Shown piece after piece: positions 50,151 through 60,560 of a stretch of 64,000 nucleotides of DNA; position 1 is the first letter of the stretch; every line of letters begins with the position of its first letter. Origin of the DNA: Mactromeris polynyma (taxonomy: Eukaryota > Mollusca > Bivalvia > Venerida > Mactridae); NCBI GenBank assembly GCA_032209605.1, contig JASFXZ010000010.1, positions 8,515,385-8,579,384 on the forward strand, read 5' to 3'. The notes under the pieces were generated by a model, which searched no databases, had not been told where the DNA came from, and saw nothing but the letters and a program-made list of their open reading frames with translations. The translations under genes were made by a program, and so were the position numbers.

Positions 50151-51070
50151 TTGAAATGACCAATGGGATTAAGTGTATGCGGCATGTGAAGTGTTCGCTT
50201 ATCACAAACGGTCGCAAATTTGATTGTAACTATTTTGCAACACTGCATACTATTTCTCTTGTATATTATGCTTTAACATATGGACAGCCCAAAGAAGCAT
50301 ACTTATTTGTAAAGAAGACATACATGTGTCCTATTCCCAATGTCAAACCATTGTAAATGGAATAGAAATAAGTATTGCATAATTTAATTGTGCTTCAGTT
50401 ATGCTATCCTACGCAGGTCGTTAAAATTACTTTGCTGTTTACAAGTCACCATCAACAGTTTATTTATACTGAATGCATAAAGTACAAAGTGCTAGGGACA
50501 CGGAGTCCAAACCCATTACAATTGTTTACTCAAAGTTCCATTTCTCCTGTAATATTGTTTAAAATTGCGAATTGTTTGATTTGGTATGTCAACCATTTAA
50601 TATTTAACTGTCGTTTGTATACGAAGGCATTTGAAATGCTAAAATTTTAGCATATCACAGTCGGCATTCTACTAAGACGCTCATAATCTGTCTTGATAAA
50701 AACTATAGTTGCTTTTGTACATAAAAGACAGAGAATGAGATAAAAACAGATACAATGTCTTCAAATATAAGCGTTTGCACTTTACGCCTGATTCGTTGAT
50801 AATTTTCCTTAAGTCGATCCATCTAATCTTCATAACGGAATGTCGATTTATAATTGAACGTTTTTTCATGAGTCCAAAAAGGGCGCATCTTTAAGAAATA
50901 AAAGTGATCGTAAGATAAAATTTGGATATTTTTATTTCATCTTACCAATTTTTATGAGAAAGAAAATAACAATAAAACCAAAAACACCTTATAAAGAAAT
51001 TGCACTTTAAATTGGATTTAATTGTATATATCTAAAATGTCGTCTTTACTACCGATCCATAAATATATAT
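50151..51070. other. spacer between inverted satellite edges
   Basis: About 0.9 kb of AT-rich sequence with no recognised gene. It is bounded on the left by GTCAGCATAAGCCGTAGA and on the right by TCTACGGCTTATGCTGAC, so the satellite orientation flips again across it. Confidence 0.6.
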
Positions 51071-51215
51071 ATATGTATACTTTCATCTAAATCTACGGCT
51101 TATGCTGACTCTGACTACCTCTGACTGCCTCTGACTGACTCTGACTGCCTCTAAATGACTCTGACTGACTCTGGCTGACTCTGGCTGACTCTGACTGACT
51201 CGGACTGACTCTTAA
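51071..51215 (+). repeat. forward satellite remnant
   Basis: ATGTATACTTTCATCTAAAT, CTACGGCTTATGCTGACTCT and about eleven degenerate GACTGACTCT units. It is the third change of orientation of the satellite edge. Confidence 0.85.
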
Positions 51216-51717
51216 AATTATGTCTTGATTGCTCGAGTTTTCCTTTGAAGTCTTGACAATTGGACGCATTTTACAATTGTAGACAGGTGTCCAGCTTTTT
51301 AATGATGAAATAAGACGTTTCGGTCAACTTTTAAATTTTTATTTCATAACGAGTTGAGTCTCAAAAAATGATATTACCAGACGGGTTCTTTAAATTAATG
51401 TCTGTATTGGTCGAGTTTACCTTTAAAGTCTTGTAAAATAGGACGCATATAACAATTGTAGACTGGTGTACAGCTATTTCATGATGAAATAAGACGTTTC
51501 TGTCAACTTTAAAATTTTAATTACAAAACGGGTTGAGTCTCAAAAAATGGTATTACAAAACGGCTTCTTTAAAATTATTGTTTATTACTCGAATTTTCCT
51601 TTGTAAATAGACTCATAAGACTCATTTTACAATTGTAGACTGGTTGCCAGTTATTTTATGATGAAATAAGGCGTTAATGTCAACTCTGAATTTTTGTATT
51701 ACAAAACGGGTTGCAAC
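51216..51717 (+). repeat. 178-bp tandem repeat, about 2.8 copies
   Basis: TACAATTGTAGACTGG-type, ATGATGAAATAAGACGTTTC and AAAACGGGTTGAGTCTCAAA recur at a spacing of 178-179 bases, with unit starts near 51216, 51394 and 51573. The last copy is partial and runs into the reverse-transcriptase remnant. Confidence 0.85.
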
Positions 51718-52827
51718 AATGCATTCTTTGTTTGACGTGTGTTGTAATACTAGCACTGTACCAAGTATATGGAATAAGTGTATTATAAGCCCGATACCCA
51801 AGTCGTCATGTACGGACCATAGGGATCCTTTGTCCTATAGAGGTATATGTCTAGCTTCATCAGTATACAAAATGTATTGCTCAGTTTAAATCATAGGTTG
51901 AATGACTGGGTTGAAGAAAACAACTTACTAGAAGATGAACAATGCGTTTTCCGCCGGCATAGAAATACTATAGACCAGATTTCTAGTTTGACTAACATAA
52001 TTGAAACCAGAAACAAACATAAATTATCAACATTTGCAGCTTTTATTGATTTTAAAAAGGCATATGATTATATTAATCAAGAAAAACTGTGGTCTAGGTT
52101 GTTAGAAATTGGCAATAAAGGCAAAATGTTGATGACTATTAAGTCGCTTTACTCCTCCATTACGGCATGCGTACGTGTAAACCCGTTTTCTACAGAGTGA
52201 TTCAATGTATCTTGTGGTTTGAGGCAGGGCTGTATATTGTCACCTTTGCTATTTAATTTATTTTTAGATGACCTACTTAAATATTTGAAAGTTTAGATGT
52301 TGGCATTAATATAGGAGATTAGAAGGTATGTATTTTATTTTATGCTGATGACACCGTACTGATGGCATCAAACGAACGTGAGTTGCAGTTACTTTTAAAT
52401 GTTTTGTCTAATTGGTGTAATATCAATGACATGATTGTAAATTGTTCTAAAAGTAACGTAGTGCATTTTCGCCCACATTCTGTACAACGTACTGATTATG
52501 ATTTTATATGCGGGATTGATACATTACATATAACGGATAAGTATACATATCTTGGTATTGTCGTCAATGAACACCTTGATTACAATATTACTGCTAAAGC
52601 TGTTGCTCAGAGTACTAGTCGTGCTCGTGGTCGGCGGATTACCGTATGAAGTATTCACAAAGTTATACGACTCTGTTGTTTGGCCAGTAATTGGTTATGG
52701 TGCGGCGGTCTGGGGGGTTAAGTCATTTTCCTGTATCAATGCTATCCATAATCGCGCCGTGCGCTTCTTTCTTGGGGTAGGTAAATATACACCCAACTCT
52801 TACAGACTTATTTGGCTTGTTTTTTAA
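51677..52827 (+). pseudogene. reverse-transcriptase remnant, probably of the 2A retrotransposon
   Basis: SIWNKCIISPIPKSS and LSYRGICLASSVYK are RT blocks 1-2. After a frame change comes motif A FIDFKKAYD at 52042-52068. A stop at 52198 interrupts just before motif B GLRQGCILSPLLFNLFL (52216-52266). Motif C YADD is at 52341-52352 in another frame. The thumb (LQLLLNVLSNWCNINDM, YTYLGIVVNEHLDYN) and tail (WPVIGYGAAVWGVKSF, HNRAVRFFLGVGKYTPN) follow. At least one in-frame stop and several frame changes make it dead. It has the orientation and order expected for the 3' half of the element whose ORF1 and endonuclease lie at 45.4-47.5 kb. Confidence 0.8.
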
Positions 52828-52829
52828 AG

Positions 52830-54110
52830 TGATCTCCCTGATTATCAAGAAGCTACTTTTACCAATTTATGCTTTTAGTTTTTTAGAGTGATCTCCCCTG
52901 ATTATCAAGAGAAGCCACTCTTACTGGCGTATTATTTTAGTTTTTAGCGTGATCTGCCCTGGTTATCAAGGGAAGTGAATCTTATCGCCTTATTTTTTTA
53001 GTTTTTTAGAGTGTTCTCCGCGTATTATAAAGGGAAGTCACTCTGACGGACTTATTTTATTTAGTTTTTTTAGCGATCTCCCCTGATTTTAAATGGAAGT
53101 CACTCTTACGGACTTATTTTTTAGTTTTTATAGTGACCTTCCCTGATTATCAAGGGAATCCACCCTTGCTGACATATTTGTTTAGAGTGATCTCCCCTGA
53201 TTATCAATGGAAACCATTCGCTCCGACTTTTTTTTAGTTTTAAAAGTGATCTCCCATGGTAATCAAGGGAAGTACTCTACCCGGCATAATTTTAGTTTTT
53301 TAGAGTGATCTCCCCTGATGATCAAGGGAGGTCACTCTTGCAGACTTATTTCTACATTTTTAGAGTGACCTCCCCTGGTGCTATAGGGAAGCTAGTCTCC
53401 CCGACATATTTTTCAGTTTTTAGAATGATCTCCCCTGATAATCCAGAGAAGTCACTCTTACCGAGTTATTTATTGTTTTTAGAGCGACCTTCCTTGGTAA
53501 AGAAGCGAAGTTACACGTACATATTTTTTTAAGTAATCTCCCCTGTTTATCAATGTAAGCCAATCACTCCGAATTTGTTTTAGTTTTTTAAAATGACCTC
53601 CTCTGGTAATCAAGGGAAGTCAGTCTTCTCGACATATTTTAGTTTTTGAGTGATCTCCCCTGCTGGGCAAGGGAAGCCACTCTTGTCGACTTATTTTCTA
53701 CATTTTTAGAGTGACCTTCGCTGGTAATAAACGGAAGCTAGTTTTCAAGACATTTTTTTAAGTTTCTAGAGTGATCTGCCTTGATTATCAAGGGAAACCA
53801 CTCCTACCGACTTATTTGGCTTGTTTTTAGAGTGATCTCCCTGATTATCAAGGGAAGCCACTGGAACAGACTATTTTTTTAGAGTGATATCAACTTATTA
53901 TCACGGGAAGTCATTCTCACAGACTTATATTTTGAGTTTTTAGAATGACCTCCCATGATTATAAAAGGACTTATTTTTTTAGTATCCCCTGATTTTAAAG
54001 GGATGTCACTCTTACAAACTTAGCGTTTTAGAGTGACCTCCCCTGGTAATGAAGGAAAGTCACTTTTACAGACTTATTATTTTAGAGTTACCTCCCCTGT
54101 TTCTCAACAA
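52830..54110. repeat. ~58-bp tandem repeat whose units are hairpins
   Basis: About 22 degenerate units. Each has AGAGTGA, CTCCCCTGATTATCAAGGGA and TCACTCT, then a T-rich linker such as CTTATTTTTTAGTTTTT. The unit core is an imperfect palindrome: the outer arms AGAGTGA/TCACTCT and the inner arms TCCC.TGAT/ATCA.GGGA pair. No coding content. Confidence 0.85.
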
Positions 54111-54184
54111 AAACCGAAATATGACATTAATCCCAAATAACAAATCAATCAAGAACTGATACTTTATATTTACGTTTCTTTTGT

Positions 54185-54450
54185 GAAGTTTCTGTTGTTG
54201 TTTTATTTTATTTTCTGATCATCTTAACTTTTGTTCTTAACTTTTGTAGTTTTTAATAATCACATCTTCATCCCGATGTCAATACATGATGTTATTGTAA
54301 AATTCATTGTTTGTTCGAGTGCGTGTGTGAATGCTTGCGTGCGTGTGCGTGTGTGACTTCTTATGTGTTTGTGCGTGTTTATCTTGTTAATAGAAGGTCA
54401 AATTGGAAATAAGATGTACAATTTATTGTTAAGCTTAATATGTCACCTTC
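54185..54450 (+). repeat. dispersed ~300-bp repeat, copy 2
   Basis: Segment B counterpart of the repeat at 12285-12640 with a shorter GT microsatellite. Confidence 0.75.
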
Positions 54451-54750
54451 TGAAAAAAAAGTTTTATTATATTCAGTTTATTCCAAACAAATACAAACAT
54501 AATAAAAACAATTACATGTACAAGAACATTCTTGAAGCACTGCTTCTACAAATGTTTGAGAGGTTGACAATAGTGTAAAATATGTAAGTTAATAATAATA
54601 AACAATAAAACAATCAGAATACATCGGTCTGTCATGATGTAAGTGTCGGAGGGAGAAAGTGAGATCCGACTGGATTCAAAACATTAATAAATCACATCAC
54701 TTTACTGCAAGAGCACTTGGAAAAGATTGTCGGTATTTAATACCAAGTTC

Positions 54751-54756
54751 TTTATT
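54751..54756 (-). promoter_or_regulatory. polyadenylation signal of gene B
   Basis: AATAAA on the minus strand about 27 bases after the gene B stop codon, matching gene A. Confidence 0.7.
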
Positions 54757-54782
54757 CTGTATATGCTAATAACAAATACAGA

Positions 54783-57700
54783 TTAATATTTTGGTGGGTA
54801 AGCTGAGTCGTACTGTGGAGGAGGTGCTGGAGGGTACTGTTGTGGTGGTGCCATGCCATATCCCGGGGGTCCTTGATGCCCAGGGTAAGGTTGAGGTGCC
54901 GGCCCAGGATACGTCTGTCCCACTGGCATAACTCCCTGTTGTCCAAACGGTTCTGATAAGATAAGAATGAAAATAAGTACATGTATAATATGATTCACGA
55001 CTTTTCAATTAAGGAAGGATTAAAATGATTAAGGGAACGCCACATTCACAAGATAAAGCCTGTCCACACATATTCCAGGGAAACATCTGCACACTAAACG
55101 CTATGAGTTGAGACATCCATTCGAACTAACTTGCACATTACAGACATACTTTTTTCTAACTATGATATCATTAAACAATGTAAAAGTGCCCACATTTAAT
55201 TCTAAGCATAATTCTATATTCACGTGTACATTTGTAACATGAAGAGTGTCGGTAAGAAAATATCCAGTAATAGATAAAACAATACAGTACATTATTTGAT
55301 GTGATATCAGAAGATATGTCATATGATGTTTGCTAAATGTATCATTCCGGTATATGTCCCGTGCGTGTTGTAAAGTGAAGTAAATGTCAACCCAGAAAGT
55401 ATACATTTATAAACATAACCGAACTCAGTCCACTTGCGCCATTACTCTATACTCACGTTCATCTTGGTACATTTGTAACATGAAGAGTGTCGGTAAGAAG
55501 ATATCAAGTACAAAAAAGACAATCAAAAACATTACTTGAAGTGATATAAGAAGATATGTCATATGATGTTTGCTAAATGTATCATTCCGGTATATGTCCC
55601 GTGCGTTTTGTAAAGTGAAGTAAATGTCAACCCAGAACGTATACATTTATAAACATAACCGAACTTCACTTGAGCCATTTTTTACTCGTGGTAGACCGAT
55701 TTCACCATGAGACAAGTGAAGTGCATCCCTGCATCATTACTGGATTACGATTTTCAAAAGACCGAACATGTGTCTAGGAGTTCGTTATAAAATAGTCGCC
55801 ATTCCATTATTGCTATTAACATGATTAATTTTGTTTATAATAATATACCGGAATCGTTCTCGGCATGTAGCAACTGTATAAAACCTCATACCCAAGTGTA
55901 TAATACATAAAATATATTAAATTGTATCAAACTGTATCCATTTATGACAAAGAGATTAAATTATTCCAGTGAAAGCCACAAACATAAGTCAATGCCTCCC
56001 GACACATACTCCCAAGAAAACAACAGTCTACAAAACATTATACACTGGTGAGCTTACAGAATCAACTGGTTCTTTTAAACACATCCGTTAGTAAGTCACC
56101 TTCACCAAATCATCAGTAACACTGTATTAAAACAGTATTAATATCAACCATCACCCATCTGGGAATACCACTTCGGTTGTTTAACTGAATATTCGAATGT
56201 TATGTCGTCGACCTGACAGAGCAGTGTTGCCAGTTGTTTATTTCTCTATTTAAAAACATTAAGTTCTAAACTGGACTATGAAAGCAAATAAGTTTATAAA
56301 GTGTGTTCTTTACTCACGGTGTTGGGGATGTTGTACCACAGTGACATTGTGTGCAGGTGCTATAACCCGTCCCCGTCCCCGTCCTCCGAAGCTCGTGCCC
56401 TTTTTCTTCAGAAAACAAAAAAACACAATAATAAACACGATTATGCCGAGAAATATCAGTCCCCCAATGACGCCTCCTACGATCTGTGCCACTGCACTGC
56501 AGCATCCATAGTCATAATCATAGTAATCGCCGCAACATCCATACTCGCAGTCATAGTATGTACCATAGTAAGAGTTGTAACACGACTCGTAACACTGTCC
56601 TTCTGAAAACAGAAACAAAGCATAATTATGAAGTAGATCGACGAAATAGCCCGCCCGGCTAGCTCAGTTGGTACAGCGCTTGGCACCCGGATTTGATTCC
56701 CAGGTTGGGCGGGTTATGTTCTTCCGTGACATTGGCTACGGTCATGTCCTCCACATACGGGGGGCATGAACATGAACAAGAAGTTATTACTGGCTAATAG
56801 TTAATTCGATGAATACTTGTCGACTGGTTGCCGTATAAGACTGAACAATTGTTGAAAAAATGGCGTAAACCTTGATGAAAACAAACAAAAATCGAAATAA
56901 TGCGTGTTTAAACAACTGGTGAAGAGTTTTCTGCTAAGGTCTAGTACGTCTCCCTCCATTAGACAAAATATATACATAATCATAGGTTGTTTAGAAGACG
57001 GTCTCAATCAAAACAAAAGGAATAATACACACTAAGATTCAAATGTATGTGACATACAGCGCCATTGTCTGGCTTCGTCGTTTCAAATACTGTATTCATA
57101 CATACACTTAACAAACTTATAATTGTGCACTTTTCAAGTGTCGAATAACTTTTTTATGGATTAACATTTATACATGAAAATGTGTACATTGGCTATTGGT
57201 AATGTGTGTATTATGATACTTTGGTCGAATGTATCGATTTAAATTACACGATGCGTTGAGTCAGTGTGTCCACACTCACTATTAGACTCTTTCCAATAAA
57301 TCAGATCATCTTTAAGAGGGAGTTGCAGTAATGATCGATACAGATAAACCATGTACACAGCAATTGAATGTAAGCTAGGTTTGTTCCTTTGTCCGTACAG
57401 CGGCACCTTTATTGAACCAAAATTGATTTGTAACTACATACTTCATCAGGCTTGTATGATTTCAAATATTTGTCTCATGTTATGTGCTATTAATGTAAAT
57501 GCTAACAATATTGACTTTGGTAATCCACGAAACATTTGTCCAGGAAGTTTTAACATACAGTTTACGCAAGTTGTTTCAGAAACAAAATCGTTAACAATAC
57601 CGGTCCACTTGTATTAAAACTTTAAAGTGAACACGCTAATGTATCTAGAGCCTTTAATTCACAACACATTCAAACTTGGACCTTAAATTTAAAAACTTAT

Positions 57701-58264
57701 ATTTCCCATCATTTTGTTTTCATTGACTTCAAAGGCCTGAAAGTTTGTCGAAATAAACCTTGTTGTCCACAGTACATATTTGCCAATTTTTATTAAAATC
57801 TCTATAGTTATATACCAGTGTATGAGTCAAAAGAACATTGAAGACTTTTAAGTCGTACGTCTGAGTTTCAGTCTTATAATGTTTACGAAACCGGCCCTAG
57901 TGTCTGTAGCCTGGCAAACAGTTTGGTGTAACATATGTACCTGAGGGAACATACTATTTGACAAACTATTGTTAACAAATAAGATAATGATTGTACAAAA
58001 ATATTCGATACTGTTTTCTATCACCCATATTTGTCAGGAGTGTACAAGTTGCACCATACAATTGTACGTGTTATCTTGTAATTTAAAATGAATAATACTT
58101 ATAAACATATCAACATGTATATGTATACATATTATCAATCAGTTACAACTTGACTAGAGCTAAATTGGTAATACAATAGTATGGGTAATCGCCATTCAAA
58201 ATAAAGTCCTACCTTGTACATAAAATAATAATAAAAGTCCCAACACAAGAAACAAGTCCGCCAT
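54783..58264 (-). CDS. CYYR1-like: CYYR1/Shisa-like (STMC6) membrane protein, gene B
   Basis: Three minus-strand exons: 58213-58264, 56318-56602 and 54783-54952. Phase-1 introns use GTAGGA and GTGAGT donors, and the joined frame has 168 codons plus stop with no lesion. It has the same plan as gene A: the signal peptide MADLFLV...YVQ; a Cys/Tyr-rich ectodomain (EGQCYESCYNSYYGTYYDCE, then GCCGDYYDYDYGCC); a helix from about residue 57 to 82; a basic juxtamembrane stretch (GGRGRGR); and a Pro-rich tail ending PPPQY and PPKY. The tail holds only one of the 17-residue units that gene A has in three copies, which explains most of the length difference. Both the close sequence match and the shared intronic SINE mark it as a recent tandem paralogue. 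Role inferred only: a membrane adaptor. Confidence 0.85.
55212..55674. repeat. ~240-bp tandem duplication in intron 2 of gene B
   Basis: TTTGTAACATGAAGAGTGTC through ATTCCGGTATATGTCCCGTG to CATAACCGAACT occurs twice at a spacing of about 240 bases. Gene A has one copy (about 16430-16673). Confidence 0.9.
56649..56890 (+). mobile_element. tRNA-derived SINE in intron 1 of gene B
   Basis: Orthologous in position to the SINE at 17645-17893. It has a small deletion around the B-box (CACCCGGATTTGATTCCC). Confidence 0.75.
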
Positions 58265-58581
58265 TTTATTTGTATTTCAAAGCCGCTATGACGACCCGGT
58301 TCAGAAATCTTTCGATAAGGTACAATCAAACAGCTACTAGTATAATCCTTTGTGTATGTCGTACTTAATACATATATAGAGATAGTTAAGGCGATTAACG
58401 ACGTAGGTCAAGACTGGTTATATATATTACAAAGCTTATACATATACAATCTGTATACATGTACTGTATGTATTTATAAAAACTATTTACATGAGAGTGA
58501 AAGTTTTGTCGATTATTATTGATCAGTGTCTATATTTAAACACAATATTATGCTGATGTCAATAGTAATATTGGTGATACG

Positions 58582-58782
58582 TATGGTGGCATATTTCTGA
58601 CACCAGTTAACTACTTAATTAACTAGATAACAATGTGGTTATCACGTTAAAGAAACTAGATAACTACTTAATTAACTAGATAATTATGTGGTTAACTAGA
58701 GATAAGTATCGTGATAAAGTTTTATACCTGATAAATATCTTAATACGAAAAATTGTCTAATAGTGCCCACAACTGCCACCAC
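58582..58782. mobile_element. MITE (copy 5), right end degraded
   Basis: Starts TATGGTGGCATATTTCTGAC in the middle of sequence that is continuous in segment A (GATACGTGAACG near 23375), so it inserted after the duplication. The interior has TTAACTAGATAA motifs and TAGTGCCCACAACTGCCACC at the right end. Confidence 0.65.
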
Positions 58783-58792
58783 TTGTTACTTA

Positions 58793-59110
58793 TTCGACTC
58801 CAGATATGTATTCGCCGCAGTCAAGTTCGAATGTTACTGTCAGTGCTAATTCTGGATTCGCTACTATGTAATTATTCAAATATTTAGAAAACTCGAACAA
58901 CGATGTACGAGCTGGCTCGTTATTCGACTTCAGATATGTATTCGCCACGGTATTGTTCGAATGTCGTTGTCTGTGCTAGCTCTGGGTTAGATTTGAGACT
59001 TCTATTCAAAAATATAAGACGAATAACGATGGCTCTGCATTCAATCTGGGTCGGTATTCAATGTTGATGTACGGCGTACGATTGCCGCGCCCACCAAGTT
59101 CACTCAACTT
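58793..59110. repeat. inverted partner of 23640-23957
   Basis: Reverse complement of the sequence left of the satellite, with its ~130-bp terminal part (TATTCGACTCCAGATATGTA to TACGAGCTGGCTCGT) present about twice in tandem. Confidence 0.75.
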
Positions 59111-59171
59111 TAAAAGAATGTTTTCTACAGCTTTAATTAGGTTGCTAAACACGGCATCTGACAAATATACC

Positions 59172-59500
59172 TGCCCCCCCCCCCCCCTGGTTAGTTAAGT
59201 CGACAGAGCACTGACTGCGAGTCTGTGATTTGTAGGTTCGATCATCGAGTGTAGCGTATGTTCTCCCGTGATAAAATTCATCGAAAATCATTTGTTCTCC
59301 GGCTCTAATTAATGTGGGGAAGTATAACATAATTTCGGGGAGGGCAGATTGGTAATGATTTGTTAGCTATAAAGTATTAACTTAGTACTGGTTAGATTTC
59401 AGTCCAGGAAAAACTGGTTAGATGAACCGGCCGCCGTATATAACTGAAATAGTGTTGAGAAACGGCGTTAAACCCGATGAAACAAACAAAACAAACAAAG
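59172..59500 (+). mobile_element. tRNA-derived SINE
   Basis: The tRNA-like head (TGGTTAGTTAAGTCGACAGA, B-box GGTTCGATCATC) follows a run of 14-16 C. The body continues with TGTTCTCCCGTGATAAAAT, TAGTACTGGTTAGATTTCAG and the tail AACGGCGTTAAACCCGATGA, ending in AAACAAACAAA. It is the most complete SINE copy in the window. Confidence 0.75.
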
Positions 59501-59504
59501 TATT

Positions 59505-60510
59505 AACACTGATTATGTCAACAGACCGCCGTACATTACTGAAATCCTGTTAAAAAAACTGCGTAAATTTCAAACACAATACAATTAATGGGAACTAGCT
59601 TGCTTTAGTTGTGAAATTTATATTATATACGTTTATTTCGTGAGTAATTGTGTTTTCCCCGTTTACGTATGTTCGTGATTATGCTGTCTATTTTTCAACA
59701 AGCTTTTAGTTCACCTTAATGATAGCCACCTAGTTAGACAATATTCATACCTTACAGGTCTTATTCACAAACAATTTCAAGACTGAAACTCAGACTTAGT
59801 CTTTAAAATTTACCAGCCTTTCGTTCTCATTGAGTCTAAACGAATTAAATATTGTCTAAATAAGTGCTGTTACCCGTTCGAAGTTTTATCAAAATGTATG
59901 CTAATATAACAATATAGATGCAAAAGGAACATTTGACTTTTTTAAGTTTTTGAGTTTCAGTTTTAAAATGTTTGTAGATAAGTCCCCAGATAAACGAGTA
60001 TCTGAAAGTCACGGTCATCACTTTTATGGTATCATTATAAGGTCACGTGCGGTTTAGCTTCCGGCTTTAACACGTGTTCGCATCTTTGACATTTTTGAAT
60101 AAAATTGCATTGTAAAAATGTCTATGCTTTTCTGAAATAAAATGAGTGTATAGATTTACTATTGCCCGTTACAATGAAACGTAAAAGGTACATCAGCGAA
60201 ACTTAAAACTTTATTGGTATTATAAATATCTTGAAAGATGTAAAAAATATAAGATTTCAATTTAGTTCGAAATTTATTGACAAGTTACTAGTCAGATTCA
60301 TTTGCATATTGTAAAAAGCACCAGTTGCGCTATATATTGTGCCTACTGAAAGGCTCACATATAAATCTCCAAGAACGTACCCGGATTGTCCGATTATCGC
60401 ATCGGTTATCCGATTATGCCGATTAATCGATTGGCAAATTCACCGATTTTCCCATGACTACTAAGAATCTTCAGAATCGTAATGGCGGGTTGGTCACGTG
60501 ACCACAAACA
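59505..60510. other. intergenic, no gene recognised
   Basis: Between the SINE and the 3' end of gene C. I see no exon. Parts resemble the region just after segment B and other dispersed repeats (TTATTCACAAACA, GAAACTCAGACTTAGTCTTT). Confidence 0.4.
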
Positions 60511-60514
60511 TCGA

Positions 60515-60520
60515 TTTATT
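60515..60520 (-). promoter_or_regulatory. probable polyadenylation signal of gene C
   Basis: AATAAA on the minus strand about 40 bases after the gene C stop codon. Confidence 0.55.
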
Positions 60521-60560
60521 GATTTCTGGGATCGTCTATATATAGAACAAATCTTGTCTG

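Larger units (their letters stand above)
54117..58583. repeat. duplicated segment B (paralogous to segment A)
   Basis: A direct duplicate of the sequence starting at 12211, with the repeat, gene tail, exons, SINE and upstream flank in the same order. It lacks the retrotransposon and the 3.57-kb element. It gained a ~240-bp tandem duplication in intron 2 and a MITE at its right end (58582). Confidence 0.85.

Noticed and set aside
53305..53532. 75-codon frame in the hairpin array
   Set aside because: It is a translation of the ~58-bp tandem repeat and shows only repeat-derived residues.
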